64,000 bases of DNA, from positions 1 to 64,000 of the forward strand of contig JAICQO010000020.1 of assembly GCA_025937835.1 (NCBI GenBank), written 5' to 3'. Within the stretch, counting starts at the first letter, position 1. Every line of letters starts with the position of its first letter. Below, piece after piece: positions 8,389-19,788 of the stretch. Under the pieces are notes generated by a model. It saw nothing but the letters and a program-made list of their open reading frames with translations. It ran no database searches and had not been told where the DNA came from. Made by a program: the position numbers and the translations under genes. The DNA is from Polyangiaceae bacterium (GTDB lineage: Bacteria; Myxococcota_A; Polyangia; Polyangiales; Polyangiaceae).

Positions 8389-9543
8389 GTGAGTCGCAGC
8401 GTGGCCTGGCCGTCGATCCTCGCGTGGTCGCTCTTCGGCGCCGCGCTCGTGTCGTGGCCTTCGCCCGCTACCAGCAGCGACCGCCTGCCGGGAGCCCCAA
8501 CGGAAGGCCCGGCGAGGATTCCGCTGCCGCATCTGCCGCCGATCCCGACTTTGCCGCCCGCGCCGGCAGAGGATCGGGCCGTGGTTCCGATCGTGCCGTT
8601 CGTGCACGCGCCGCTGCTCGGCGATCCGTGTCGCGACGAGAACAGCCGCGAACCGAGCGTGCTGCGCGAGCCCGGCGGACCGAAGCGCTACTTCTCGGTC
8701 GACGGCTACGTCGCGAAACGGATGATCGTGACGCGCGAGCTCGGGGGCGTGACGCGGCGGCATTGCATTTCGGTGGCCTGGCCACCCGGCGACAAGAACA
8801 CCGCGGGCAAGCCGTGCCGCGTCGCAGCGGGCATCGACGCGGCCTGGTTCCGCGCGCTCGAAAACACGCTGGCGCGCATCCCCTGGAGCCACGTCGAGCT
8901 CATCCGAAGGTTCGTGATCGACGACCGCCCGACGGGTCACGGCGTCGCGCCCTACGACCGCAAGGCCGCGGACGACGCCCGCGACGGACACACGATCTGG
9001 CTCTCGTCCCACCTGTTCCGCGATCCCAATCACTCCGTGCGCGGCAACTACGGAACGTATTGGGCCTACCACGTCAACGTCGACGGCGTGGCGTTCGACG
9101 GGAAGAAGCCGAATCACCAGCTGTTCAGCCCGGTGCTGTTGCACGAGATCGGGCACACCGTGATGTACCATCTGGTGAACGCGGAGGCGGATCCGGTCAG
9201 TACGCCGGAGTGCGCGAGGACCTGCGCCGACACGCCCGAGGGCTGTTCGGCGCTTCCGCCCGACCATCGCGAGCGCGGCTGCATCAGCACTTACTGCCGG
9301 CCCTTCGACTACCCGGGCAGCACCGAGAACTGGGCGGAGCTCTATCGGTTCCACTACCAGAGCTCGACCACGCGCGCGCTCCTGACCCGCGCGGGCGCTA
9401 CCTGCCGCGGCGAGCTCGCGCGCATCGACAACGACGGCGGCAGCGTCGTGCCCCCGCCGTGGGAGCGCGGGCTCCCGGACATCGCGCGGTTCCGGCCGAG
9501 CCACTGGAAGAGCTGCAAAGGCCGTCCCTGTAAGCCGTGGTAG
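8389..9543 (+). CDS. Exported putative zinc metalloprotease (HEIGH)
   Basis: 384 residues with a GTG start and an N-terminal signal or anchor (about 1-28), then a Pro-rich linker and a Cys-containing domain. HEIGHTVMYH at residues 252-261 is a gluzincin-like HExxH zinc site; a downstream ENWAELYRFHY segment may supply the third ligand. Several cysteines around the site (CARTCADTPEGC, CISTYC) imply disulfides and an extracytoplasmic location. No named family recognised. It is divergent from the GH130 gene (30 bp) and followed after 10 bp by an ACE-like dipeptidase gene, likely in one operon. Confidence 0.72.
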   Translation: MSRSVAWPSILAWSLFGAALVSWPSPATSSDRLPGAPTEGPARIPLPHLPPIPTLPPAPAEDRAVVPIVPFVHAPLLGDPCRDENSREPSVLREPGGPKRYFSVDGYVAKRMIVTRELGGVTRRHCISVAWPPGDKNTAGKPCRVAAGIDAAWFRALENTLARIPWSHVELIRRFVIDDRPTGHGVAPYDRKAADDARDGHTIWLSSHLFRDPNHSVRGNYGTYWAYHVNVDGVAFDGKKPNHQLFSPVLLHEIGHTVMYHLVNAEADPVSTPECARTCADTPEGCSALPPDHRERGCISTYCRPFDYPGSTENWAELYRFHYQSSTTRALLTRAGATCRGELARIDNDGGSVVPPPWERGLPDIARFRPSHWKSCKGRPCKPW

Positions 9544-9553
9544 CGTCGGCGCC

Positions 9554-11446
<1,893 letters not shown>

Positions 11447-11459
11447 CGCTGGCCAATCG

Positions 11460-12740
11460 CTATTCGAAATAGAACACGCTGCTCTCGTTGGCGGCGCCAC
11501 CGCCCTGCCTCGTCGCGCCGCCCAGTAGGTAGACCCGGTCGTCGATCACGGCTGCGCCGTAGCCGTGGCGCGGAACTGCCATCGTTCCGAGCAGCTCCCA
11601 AGAATCGGTCACGGGATCGTAAGCGTCGATTTGCGGGAACACGCCGCTCGGAGCGTCATCGTTGCCCTCGCCGCCGAAGATCAACAGGCGTCCAGCGAGC
11701 ACGGCTCCGGCGACGCCGCCGCGGGCCGGGTCGATCGGCGCCTTTTCGCTCCAGCTCCCGGCTTCCGGATCGTACGCGTAGGTCTTGGGCTCGACGCCCG
11801 CGATGCCGTCCACGCGGCCGCCGGCCACGTAGATGGTGCCTCGGATCGCACCCGCGGCGCAGTGCTCGCGCCGCTCCGGGAACTTCGGCAGTGTCTCCCA
11901 AGAATCCGCCGCGGCGTCGTAGCGCGTGACCGTATCGCGGCTCATGCCCATGTGCGCGCCGCCAATCACGTACAGATAATTGCCGTCGACTGCGACGCAC
12001 GACGCGGCGCGTTCAGTGCCCGACGGCATCGGCTCGACCTCCGTCCACGAGTCCGCTTTCGCGTCGTAAGCGAAGGTTTGCGTGGTCGCACCGCTCATGC
12101 CGGTGATGTAGAAGCCCGCGACGTAGATCTTCCCGTTCACCGTCCCCGCATTGCCGTGATTCAGGGGCGCCGGAAACTTCGCGACCTGGCGCCAGCGGTC
12201 GGTGCTCGGATCATAGGCCTGGACCTGATCGGTGATCTGGTTCGCTGCATAGCCGCCGATCACGTAGCCTTCGCCGTCCAGCGCTGCGACGGAGTGCTCC
12301 TGGAGGATCTGAGCCAGCTCGGACAGCGCTTTTTCGGCGGGCTTGCCCGTGACGGCCGGCGCGCCGCCATTCGAGCCTCCCGAGCCGCCTTCCGCCGAAG
12401 ACCCAGCCGTCGAGCCGCCCCCGCCTTCGGCTTTGCCACCGCTGCCAACGCCTCCGCCGGTCGTGCCACCCGCTGGAGCCACGCCGCCGGACGCGCTGCT
12501 TCCCGCGACGGGGCTGTTCGGGCTACCACCCTTGCTGTTGGCGCCGCCTGTCGGCCCGTTGCCGCCCGTCGTCGACGAGGGCGCACCGCCGGAGCTCGTG
12601 CCACCGATGGGTGCGCCGCCGCCGTTCGTGTTCAGCGTTCCCGCGGAGCCGCCGCTACCGGAGTCGGAGCCCTTCTCCGAACAAGCGGGCAACGCCAGCA
12701 ACCAGGCGAAGATCGAGCCCCACGGGCCGCGCGTCGTCAC
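11460..12740 (-). CDS. Kelch-repeat lipoprotein
   Basis: 426 residues with a GTG start. The signal ends LLALPACSEK (lipobox), followed by about 100 residues of Gly/Ser/Ala/Thr-rich linker and then about six Kelch blades from residue 140, each with the GG...Y..W pattern (for example VIGGYAANQ, YDPSTDRWRQV, VAGFYITG, YVIGGAHMG, YVAGGRVDG, LIFGGEGND). This would form a six-bladed propeller on the cell surface. The binding partner is unknown. Convergent with the M2 dipeptidase gene (13-bp gap). Confidence 0.85.
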   Translation of the reverse strand: MTTRGPWGSIFAWLLALPACSEKGSDSGSGGSAGTLNTNGGGAPIGGTSSGGAPSSTTGGNGPTGGANSKGGSPNSPVAGSSASGGVAPAGGTTGGGVGSGGKAEGGGGSTAGSSAEGGSGGSNGGAPAVTGKPAEKALSELAQILQEHSVAALDGEGYVIGGYAANQITDQVQAYDPSTDRWRQVAKFPAPLNHGNAGTVNGKIYVAGFYITGMSGATTQTFAYDAKADSWTEVEPMPSGTERAASCVAVDGNYLYVIGGAHMGMSRDTVTRYDAAADSWETLPKFPERREHCAAGAIRGTIYVAGGRVDGIAGVEPKTYAYDPEAGSWSEKAPIDPARGGVAGAVLAGRLLIFGGEGNDDAPSGVFPQIDAYDPVTDSWELLGTMAVPRHGYGAAVIDDRVYLLGGATRQGGGAANESSVFYFE

Positions 12741-12863
12741 ACAGCGACGCTAGCACCGCCGCCGGCGACGTCAGCGCGGATCTGCCAGCTTGAAATGCTC
12801 AGTCCGATTCGATCCGACATCGGTGTCTTGTTGGCCGCGCTCGGTTAGCATTGGGTGGCGGAC

Positions 12864-14216
12864 ATGCCCCGAGTCGCGCGGAAGATCTTGCTGTGCCTGC
12901 TGCTGGCGGCCGCGAAAGCACAGGCGAACGGCCGCTTTCCCGAGACCAATCAGCTCGTGGTCGAGCCCGGCAATCCCGATCACGCCGTGGTGCGCGCCAC
13001 GTTCGGGCTGCTCGTGACGCGCGATCACGGAGCGAGCTGGCACCTGGTCTGCGAAGACGCCTTCGGGCCACAAAATACCGATCCTCCTCTGACGCTGCTA
13101 CCCGGCGGAGTGATGGTGCTCGGTCTCGAAGACGGCGTCTCCCGGAGCGACGCGCTCGGCTGCAGCTTCGCGCGCGCGAACGGCTTCGGCTTGGACCAAC
13201 GGGTCAGAGACGTGACGGCCTCCGTTGCAGAGCCGGGGACTGCGTGGGTGCTCACGGTCGACGACGCGGCTTCGAGTCTCTGGCTCTCGAGCGACGCCGC
13301 CGATTCGTTCAGCCAGGTGGCCACCTTCGCGGGTGTTTCCGCGGTGACCCTGGACGTCGCGCCGACCAACCCGGACGTGATTTACGTGAGCGGCGTCGAG
13401 CGCGACCAAGGCGTGCTCTTACGTTCGCGCGATCGCGGGGCGGCGTTCGAGCCCTTTCCGATCCCCGGCGCGAGCGGCTCCAAGGTGCCGTACATCGCCG
13501 CGATCGATCCCACCGACGAAAACACCGTTTATGTCCGGACCTACGGCATTCCGGGAGCGCTGCTCCAGACGCGAGACGGCGGGGAGTCGTTCTCGAAGAA
13601 TCCGTTCGAGATGCGGACTCCGGTGCAAGGCTTCGCGCTCTCCGGTGACGGCTCGATCCTCGTCGCCAGTAACCCCTTCGACGGCACGTTTCGGGCCGAT
13701 CGCGAGCGCTTCGAGTTCGAACGAGTGCGCTGCGGGGGCGCTTCCTGTCTCGGCTTCGCGGGCGAAGATTTGCTCGGCTGCGGGAGCGAGTCGCTCGACG
13801 GCTTCGTGATCGGCATCTCTCGCGATCAGGGTGTGACCTTCTCACGGCTGCTCGCGCAGAGCTGTATCCCGGGCCCCGTCGGATGCCCGGAAGCGAGCGG
13901 CGTCGCGAGCGAATGCGCCAACACCTGGCCGGACCTGCGAGCGCGGCTCGGCGCCGAGCGCTGTGAACCCGTCGACGTCGCGCCGAGTTCTGCTTGTTCT
14001 GCGGCGAGCGGCGCGGGTGGCGGCGGATCCGCTCCCGAGATCGCGGGCGCGGGTGGAGGAAAAGAAGCTCCACGACCCGCAGCGGACGAGAGCTCCGATG
14101 CAGGCTGCGGTTGCCGCGCGGTCGCGCCTGGCGGCCGCTCGGGGCTCTCGGCGTTCCTGCTTTCGTTGCTGCTCGCGCGCTTGGCTCGTCAGCGCGCCCG
14201 CGCGCCTCGAAACTGA
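12864..14216 (+). CDS. Exported BNR-like propeller protein with MYXO-CTERM tail
   Basis: 450 residues from the ATG at 12864 (a GTG nine bases earlier is also possible). A Sec signal ends AAAKAQA. The body has sialidase/photosystem-stability-type repeats with Asp-box-like units such as TRDHGASW, SSDAADSFSQV, SRDRGAAF, TRDGGESF and SRDQGVTF. The C-terminus has a Gly/Ala linker, the Cys motif AGCGCR, a hydrophobic helix FLLSLLLARLA and a terminal Arg-rich RQRARAPRN: the MYXO-CTERM sorting layout, thought to be cut by a myxosortase and surface-displayed. The 3' end overlaps the convergent anti-sigma gene by 28 bp. Confidence 0.82.
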   Translation: MPRVARKILLCLLLAAAKAQANGRFPETNQLVVEPGNPDHAVVRATFGLLVTRDHGASWHLVCEDAFGPQNTDPPLTLLPGGVMVLGLEDGVSRSDALGCSFARANGFGLDQRVRDVTASVAEPGTAWVLTVDDAASSLWLSSDAADSFSQVATFAGVSAVTLDVAPTNPDVIYVSGVERDQGVLLRSRDRGAAFEPFPIPGASGSKVPYIAAIDPTDENTVYVRTYGIPGALLQTRDGGESFSKNPFEMRTPVQGFALSGDGSILVASNPFDGTFRADRERFEFERVRCGGASCLGFAGEDLLGCGSESLDGFVIGISRDQGVTFSRLLAQSCIPGPVGCPEASGVASECANTWPDLRARLGAERCEPVDVAPSSACSAASGAGGGGSAPEIAGAGGGKEAPRPAADESSDAGCGCRAVAPGGRSGLSAFLLSLLLARLARQRARAPRN

Positions 14217-14950
14217 ACCCACCCGAGCGCCGCCGCCACGAACGCCCAGCCGATGCTGGCGTGACCGAGCAGGAGATGCCCCCGATGAGCGCTCGCGCAG
14301 TGGTATTCGAGCACGCTCGCCGCGACCAGGCCGAGCGCGCCGCCGAGCAGCGCAGCGTCGCTCGGGCCCAGGCGATCTCGCCGCTCGAGCAGCACGAACA
14401 GGCCGAGCAGCGGCAGCGAAAATGCGCCCCCGTACAGGAAGCACAACCCTGGAGAAGCCAGCTCCCCCGTGTCGGTGGCAGTGACGGCCCAGAGCAGCGC
14501 CGGCAGCCCTGCCGCTACGGCCAGCGTGCCGAGCTTCTGAAAACCCGGCGTGGCCCGCGCAGAGGCGAATGACACGGCGCAAGCCAATACGAATGCAGCG
14601 GCGAACGGCGCCACCCAGTCGCCGCGCCCCGGGCTCGGGCGAAGCCAGACCTGAAGTACGGGCAGCAGCGCAGCCCCGGCGCACGCGAGCAGCACGCGCT
14701 GCCACGTCGGCAACGAGCGCAGGGTCGCGCGCAGACCGCGCTCCTCGGCGATGTCCGCGGCGACCTGCGCCTCGAACGCCGGATCGAGCGAAAAGGCGGG
14801 CTCCCGCACCGAGAGCAACCTCCCGACCGCCGGCGTAGCCAAAAGCTCGCGGCATGCCGCACATTCGGCGACGTGTCGGTCGACGTCGGCACCGGCGGGG
14901 CGTTCACCGCGGCGAAAGGCGTCTCGAAGCTCGGCGCAGGACACGATCAT
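14189..14950 (-). CDS. Membrane anti-sigma factor with ZAS zinc motif
   Basis: 253 residues. The N-terminal cytosolic part has HVAECAACREL, the H-x3-C-x2-C zinc-binding anti-sigma (ZAS) motif. The C-terminal two-thirds hold about six hydrophobic helices, like the DUF1109/NrsF type. Its ATG overlaps the TGA of the ECF sigma gene upstream (ATGA), so the pair is translationally coupled and this protein almost certainly sequesters that sigma factor at the inner membrane. The signal sensed is unknown. Confidence 0.82.
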   Translation of the reverse strand: MIVSCAELRDAFRRGERPAGADVDRHVAECAACRELLATPAVGRLLSVREPAFSLDPAFEAQVAADIAEERGLRATLRSLPTWQRVLLACAGAALLPVLQVWLRPSPGRGDWVAPFAAAFVLACAVSFASARATPGFQKLGTLAVAAGLPALLWAVTATDTGELASPGLCFLYGGAFSLPLLGLFVLLERRDRLGPSDAALLGGALGLVAASVLEYHCASAHRGHLLLGHASIGWAFVAAALGWVQFRGARAR

Positions 14951-15510
14951 GGTTCTATGCCGCTCTCCGGCGCGAGGTTACCGAGGCCGAGACCCGTCAG
15001 CGCCTCTTTGAGCCGGACGTACCCCCGATGAGCGCGAACTTTCGCGGCGGTGGTGGAGATCCCGAGCGCTTGCCCGACTTCCTGGAACGACAGCTCGTCG
15101 AACCAATGCAACTCGATCACCTCGCGTTGTTGCCGGGGAAGGCTCGAGAGCACGCGTCGGAGCGCCCGTGCGCGATCCTCCCGCTCGGGATCCACCGCGT
15201 CCACCCCCGGCTCGGGGCTCTGGTCGAGCGGTTGAGTCGGCCGTCGCTTGCGCCCGCGCAGGTACTCCCGCTTCAAATTGAGGGCGATCGTGTAGACCCA
15301 GGGCTTGAGTCGCCGGCTCAAGTCGAAGTCGTTGCGGGCACGGTGGATCTGCAAAAACGTTTGCTGCACCAGGTCTTGAGCCTCCGATTGCGAAGACAGC
15401 TCGCGCCGCATCAGGCGCAGCAGAGCGGATGCATAGCGGCGAAACAGCTCGTGAAACGCCGACGCGTCGCCTCGGACATACGCCAGCATCAACTCTTCGT
15501 CGCTCTGCAT
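14947..15510 (-). CDS. ECF-type RNA polymerase sigma factor
   Basis: 187 residues. Region 2 is seen in FHELFRRYASALLRLMRR and SEAQDLVQQTFLQIHRAR, and region 4 in SLPRQQREVIELHWFDELSFQEVGQ with the helix-turn-helix GISTTAAKVRAHRG. Size and lack of regions 1 and 3 place it in the ECF group. Cotranscribed with the overlapping ZAS anti-sigma gene. The divergent neighbour is a hybrid histidine kinase starting at 15615, so 15511-15614 carries both promoters; I could not define an autoregulated -35/-10 with confidence. Confidence 0.92.
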   Translation of the reverse strand: MQSDEELMLAYVRGDASAFHELFRRYASALLRLMRRELSSQSEAQDLVQQTFLQIHRARNDFDLSRRLKPWVYTIALNLKREYLRGRKRRPTQPLDQSPEPGVDAVDPEREDRARALRRVLSSLPRQQREVIELHWFDELSFQEVGQALGISTTAAKVRAHRGYVRLKEALTGLGLGNLAPESGIEP

Positions 15511-15614
15511 TACGCAATCACTCGATTGCCGCCTCGCGTCGGTATTACCCGGAACGCGGCAGCATTGCGAGCACGAGTTTCACGACCACGGCAGTTTGGA
15601 CTAGGCTCTCGGCC

Positions 15615-18074
15615 GTGGATGGCAACGTCCGAGACAGGGCCGTGGCCTTGCTCCAAGCGCTCCCGGCCGATGCCGGAGTCGAGCAGGTGTCGGGAGCGGT
15701 ACGCGCGCTCGCCCAGGCCGAACCGAGCGAGCGGGATCGGGCAGCGAGCGAGAGCGAGCGCCACGAAAGCGAGCCGCGTTTCCGGCTGATCTTCGAGAGC
15801 TCGGCGCTCGGAATCGCGCTGGTGGACGTGGCCGGGCACCTGGTCCGCGCCAACCGCGCGCTCGGGACCATGCTGCGCTGCGAAGCCTCCGAGCTTACCG
15901 GCAAGAGCTTCGCCGAGATCACCCACCCCGACGACATCGCACTCGACTACGAGCTCTACCTCGAGCTCTTGCAGGGAAAACGCACGCACTACCAGATCGA
16001 GAAGCGCTACCGACGCAAGGACGGCACGATCGCCTGGGGAAGACTCACGGCGTCGCTCGTGCAGGGTGAACGAGGCACGGGTGTGTTCGGCATCGGCCTG
16101 GTCGAGGACATCACCGAGATCCGCGCGGCACGCGAAGAGCAGAACCGGCTGGTGCTCGCGCTGAACGATCGGGTGCGCGAGCTCACCGCGCTGCACCGCA
16201 CGGCGCGCCTGCTCCAGGACGATGCCCTGCCCGCGTCGATCCTGTTCACGCGCGTGGCGTCGCTCTTGCCGCAAGCCTTCGAGGATCCGGAGCACACCGC
16301 CGCGCGGATCCGCTACGGCAATCTCAGCACCACCACCCCGGGCTACCGTGAATCGCAGGCGAGGCTCGGCTCGAGCTTCCGGACCATCGACGACGAGCAG
16401 GGCTCGATCGAGGTGGAGTTCCACGGCCCGCTGCGCGACGGTGCCGCTGCCTTCCGCGCCGAGGAGCGCACGCTGCTGGACTCGCTCGCCGAGATGTTGC
16501 GAGCGACGCTCGACCGGCGCCTCGCCGATCAGGCCCGGCGCCGCAGCGACGAGCGGCTGAACCTGGCCCTCTCGGCGACCGGCCTCGGCTTGTGGGAATG
16601 GGACCTGGCGACGGACCGCATGATCTGGTCGGAGCAGATGGAGCGCCTCGCAGGGCTCGAGCCCGGAACGTTTCCCGGCACCTTCGGCGCGTTCACGAGC
16701 CTCACCCACCCGGACGATCGCGCGGTCGTGCAAGCGATGCTCACCGCTGCGATCCACGACGCGAGCCGCGCGGATCGCTGCGAGGCTGAGTTCCGCTTCG
16801 CGACGCTCGGCCAGGGCGAGCGCTGGGTGGCCGCGAAGGGCCGCGTGCTGCGAGACGACGAGGGGCGACCGCTCCGGCTGATCGGCGTCGGGCTCGACAT
16901 CACGAGCCGCCGCACTCTGGAAGACCAGCTGCACCAGGCCCAGAAGATGGAGGCCATCGGCAGGCTCGCGGGCGGCGTCGCCCACGACTTCAACAACCTT
17001 TTGACGGTGATCGCCGGTAACTGCGAGCTCTTGCTGACCGACCTCTCCGAGGACGAGGGCTCGTGCCAGCTCATCACCGAGGTGCGCGAAGCGGCCGAGC
17101 GCGCGGGTGCCCTCACCCGACAGCTCTTGGCGTTCAGCCGTAAAAACGTCGTGCAACCGACGGTCATCGACCTGCGTCACGCGCTCTCGCAGCTCGAGGG
17201 CATGCTGCGCCGCCTGATCGGAGAGAACATCGAGCTCGACACGCGCGTCGCGGCCGACGCCGGGCACGTCCGCGCCGACGCGAGCCAGCTCGAGCAGGTG
17301 CTGTTGAACTTGGTCGTGAACGCGCGCGACGCCATGCCGAACGGCGGCAAGCTCACGATCGAGGTCGAAAACGTCACGCTGGACGAGGCCGCGGCAAAAA
17401 AGGCGACCGGGGCGCGCGCCGGAGAGTACGCCGTGCTGACCGTCACGGATACCGGCAGCGGGATGGACTTGGCCACACAAGCCCGGATTTTCGAGCCATT
17501 TTTTACGACCAAGGCGCTCGACAAGGGCACCGGCCTGGGCCTGTCGGTGGCCTTCGGGATCGTGCGCCAGAGCGACGGCCACATCACGGTCGAAAGCGAG
17601 CCGGGTCGCGGCTCGAGCTTCCGCGTCTACCTGCCGCGCGTGGACGAGACCGCGCGCGCCACGGCACCGCCGTCACCGCCGAAGGCGCTCCCGCGCGGAC
17701 GAGAGGCCGTGCTCGTGGTCGAAGACGAGGTGATGCTGCGCAAGATCGTGCGCACGGTGCTGCTGGCGCAAGGCTACCGCGTGTTCGACGCAGCGGGAGG
17801 CCGCGAAGCGCTGGCGCTGCTCGCTGCCACGGGAAGCATCGATCTGCTGGTGACCGACGTGGTGTTGCCGGGCATGTCGGGACGGGAAATCGTCGAGGCC
17901 GTACGAAAGCTACGGCCCGAGGTGGCCGTGCTGTTCATCTCCGGTTACGCCGACGACGCGCTGATCCAGGAAGGCGTGCGGAAGTCGGAGGTGAGCTTCC
18001 TGCAGAAGCCCTTTTCACCGTCCGTCCTCGCCCACAAAGTGCGAGAAGTGCTGGACGCACGCCGCGCTCGCTAA
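15615..18074 (+). CDS. Soluble hybrid sensor histidine kinase (PAS-GAF-PAS-HK-REC)
   Basis: 819 residues from a GTG at 15615; the frame is open further upstream but the extra part is not domain-like. Order: PAS (about 50-170, with ITHPDDIALDYELY), a degenerate GAF-like region (about 185-310), second PAS (about 315-435, LTHPDD and ending DITSRRT), HisKA with phospho-acceptor His457 in GGVAHDFNNLL, HATPase_c with NLVVNARDAMPNGG, DTGSGMD and GTGLGLSVAFGI, and a receiver with Asp748 in LLVTDVVLPGMSG. No membrane helix, so it senses cytosolic or small-molecule signals. Its phosphotransfer target is not nearby. Confidence 0.9.
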   Translation: MDGNVRDRAVALLQALPADAGVEQVSGAVRALAQAEPSERDRAASESERHESEPRFRLIFESSALGIALVDVAGHLVRANRALGTMLRCEASELTGKSFAEITHPDDIALDYELYLELLQGKRTHYQIEKRYRRKDGTIAWGRLTASLVQGERGTGVFGIGLVEDITEIRAAREEQNRLVLALNDRVRELTALHRTARLLQDDALPASILFTRVASLLPQAFEDPEHTAARIRYGNLSTTTPGYRESQARLGSSFRTIDDEQGSIEVEFHGPLRDGAAAFRAEERTLLDSLAEMLRATLDRRLADQARRRSDERLNLALSATGLGLWEWDLATDRMIWSEQMERLAGLEPGTFPGTFGAFTSLTHPDDRAVVQAMLTAAIHDASRADRCEAEFRFATLGQGERWVAAKGRVLRDDEGRPLRLIGVGLDITSRRTLEDQLHQAQKMEAIGRLAGGVAHDFNNLLTVIAGNCELLLTDLSEDEGSCQLITEVREAAERAGALTRQLLAFSRKNVVQPTVIDLRHALSQLEGMLRRLIGENIELDTRVAADAGHVRADASQLEQVLLNLVVNARDAMPNGGKLTIEVENVTLDEAAAKKATGARAGEYAVLTVTDTGSGMDLATQARIFEPFFTTKALDKGTGLGLSVAFGIVRQSDGHITVESEPGRGSSFRVYLPRVDETARATAPPSPPKALPRGREAVLVVEDEVMLRKIVRTVLLAQGYRVFDAAGGREALALLAATGSIDLLVTDVVLPGMSGREIVEAVRKLRPEVAVLFISGYADDALIQEGVRKSEVSFLQKPFSPSVLAHKVREVLDARRAR

Positions 18075-18092
18075 CCCGAGTTGGGGGTTCGG

Positions 18093-18878
18093 CTACGGAC
18101 AGACGAACGCGATGTCGTCGACCTCGAAGTCGAAGGTCTGGCGCCCCGCGACCTGGAACCGAACGCCGAAAATCGTCTCCGAAAGTTCTCCGTAGAGGAC
18201 CTCCGACCAGCCCACCTGTTCGAGCTCCGACCAGCCGAACTGGTAGTAGGTCCAGTCTTCCTGGAGCTCGAGATCAGCGCCGAAATAGTCGTCGCACTGC
18301 CGCTCCACCTCGCAGCCGCCGTGATCGTCGCAGGTAGCCTCGAGGTTGCACACGTCGCCGAACGGCGAAGTGTTGACGTCGGTCACGTCGAAGCGCAGCT
18401 GGGGAGTCGCATCGGGAGCGCGCCTCGCCCAGAAGGAGATCCCGGCGTACGGCGACGCATCGTACGGCTTCTGCGCGTTGAGCTCGAACCCCACGCCGGC
18501 GCCCCAGCGCTCGAAGCCGTGCCCGTTCGAGCCGATGCCGTAATTGCTGTCTTCACGCGGCGGGTCGAGCTCGATCATCGGGAAGCGCTGCACGTTGGTC
18601 GGCGGCGTCTGCTCGCCTCCCGGCGTGAGATCGTTGAAAGCGAACCAGTTACCCGAGCGCTCGCCGTACTCGAGGATCGCCGGGTGCCGGTCCTCCATGT
18701 CGTCGATCATCTCGAGCTCGGCGCCGCCGGCGCACAAATGCCGATCGGCGGAGGGCGGCCGCTCGGGCGCGGGTTCACCGCCCAGGCTCTGATCCTGGCC
18801 GCAGCCCGAGAGCGCTGCGGCGAACGAGCCGAGCGCGCAGACGAGGCGAAGGCGCTGCGTGGGCTCAGGGCCGCGCAT
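18093..18878 (-). CDS. Lipoprotein with carbohydrate-binding-like jelly-roll
   Basis: 261 residues. The signal ends AALSGCGQ (lipobox). The mature domain begins ELEMIDDMEDRHPAIL and continues with GYWFAFND-like text, YAGISFWARR, LRFDVTDVNTSP and FGVRFQVAGRQTFDFEVDDIAFVCP, the layout of CBM11/CIA30-type galactose-binding sandwiches in myxobacterial surface lipoproteins. A Cys-rich insert sits mid-domain. The start overlaps the end of the upstream TPR gene by 14 bp, making it the last gene of the sigma-factor cassette 21608-18093. Ligand unknown. Confidence 0.72.
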   Translation of the reverse strand: MRGPEPTQRLRLVCALGSFAAALSGCGQDQSLGGEPAPERPPSADRHLCAGGAELEMIDDMEDRHPAILEYGERSGNWFAFNDLTPGGEQTPPTNVQRFPMIELDPPREDSNYGIGSNGHGFERWGAGVGFELNAQKPYDASPYAGISFWARRAPDATPQLRFDVTDVNTSPFGDVCNLEATCDDHGGCEVERQCDDYFGADLELQEDWTYYQFGWSELEQVGWSEVLYGELSETIFGVRFQVAGRQTFDFEVDDIAFVCP

Positions 18879-19788
18879 CGGCAGGCCGGACCAGTGCTTC
18901 GAGCGACGCCGCCTTGCGGCTGCCCGGGTGCTTGGCGATGAAGTCCCGCGCCAGGGCGCGCGCGGCGCCGGTGCGGCCTGCGCGCTCGAGCGCCTGGATC
19001 TCGAGGAATTGCGCCTCGGGCGCCAGCACGCCGCTGCGCTTCTCGCCCGCGTACTCCTCGAGCACGGAGAGCGAGCCGAGCGCGTCCCCGGCCGTGAGCG
19101 CGGAGCGCGCGCGGTCGAGCAACGCCACCTCCACCGCGAGCGTGGCGCTCTTCGCGGCAGGCGCGGGCGCGGGCGCGGAAACCGCTACCGCGGGAGCAGC
19201 CTTTTGCGGCGCGACGCGCTGGGTGCGCCTGGGCGGCGCCGCCGCGACGGACGGCTCGTTCAGGAGCGCGAACTGCGCCGTCACCCCCGCGGGCTCGGGC
19301 CCCGGCTCCGAAACGACGGCCGGGGGCTCGGCGTTTTCGAGCGGCTTCAGCCGAGGCGCCCGCTCGGGCGCGCGCGGTGCTGCGGGAGCGGCCGGAACGG
19401 CGTGCACGTTGTCGTGGCCGCGGCTGCTCGGCAGCCCGACGCTCGTGTAGTAGCCGCCCATCACCGCCACGCCGGCGAGCATGCCGATCGCGGCCTGCTT
19501 GGCGAGCACGACGAAGGTGACCCCCGCGGCTTGAGGCAGCGCGGCCGGCGCACCGAGGGCGGCGGCCGCCTGCGCGGTGCCCAATGCGCTCGCCGAGCCC
19601 GCCGCGCTCGCAGACGCAGCCCCCGCCGCGACGCCGATGGCACCACCACCCACCAGTGCACCGACTCCCAGCGCCGCTGCCGCTTTCGACAGCGAGCGGG
19701 CCTCGGGCGCGTCGTCGTTCGCGGAGCGCAGCAACGCGACCGCGAAATCATCCGACTGGGCGTCGATCAGACGCCGGAGCTCCGTCAC
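18865..19788 (-). CDS. Membrane protein with C-terminal TPR-like region, sigma-factor partner
   Basis: 307 residues. The N-terminal 35 residues are polar, then come Ala/Gly-rich hydrophobic segments (GVGALVGGGAIGVAAG and VVLAKQAAIGMLAGVAVMGG), a long Pro/Ala linker, and a C-terminal alpha-hairpin region (VEVALLDRARSALTAGDALGSL, EAQFLEIQALERAGRTGAA) resembling TPRs and ending in a KHPGSRKA turn. The gene starts on the ATGA overlap with the ECF sigma gene, so it is likely the membrane-bound regulator of that sigma factor with its TPR face in the periplasm. This role is inferred from position and topology. Confidence 0.7.
   Translation of the reverse strand: MTELRRLIDAQSDDFAVALLRSANDDAPEARSLSKAAAALGVGALVGGGAIGVAAGAASASAAGSASALGTAQAAAALGAPAALPQAAGVTFVVLAKQAAIGMLAGVAVMGGYYTSVGLPSSRGHDNVHAVPAAPAAPRAPERAPRLKPLENAEPPAVVSEPGPEPAGVTAQFALLNEPSVAAAPPRRTQRVAPQKAAPAVAVSAPAPAPAAKSATLAVEVALLDRARSALTAGDALGSLSVLEEYAGEKRSGVLAPEAQFLEIQALERAGRTGAARALARDFIAKHPGSRKAASLEALVRPADARP

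Noticed and set aside
15510-17582. A long minus-strand frame opposite the hybrid histidine kinase
   Set aside because: The plus strand has complete PAS, HisKA, HATPase and receiver motifs; the antisense product is low-complexity.
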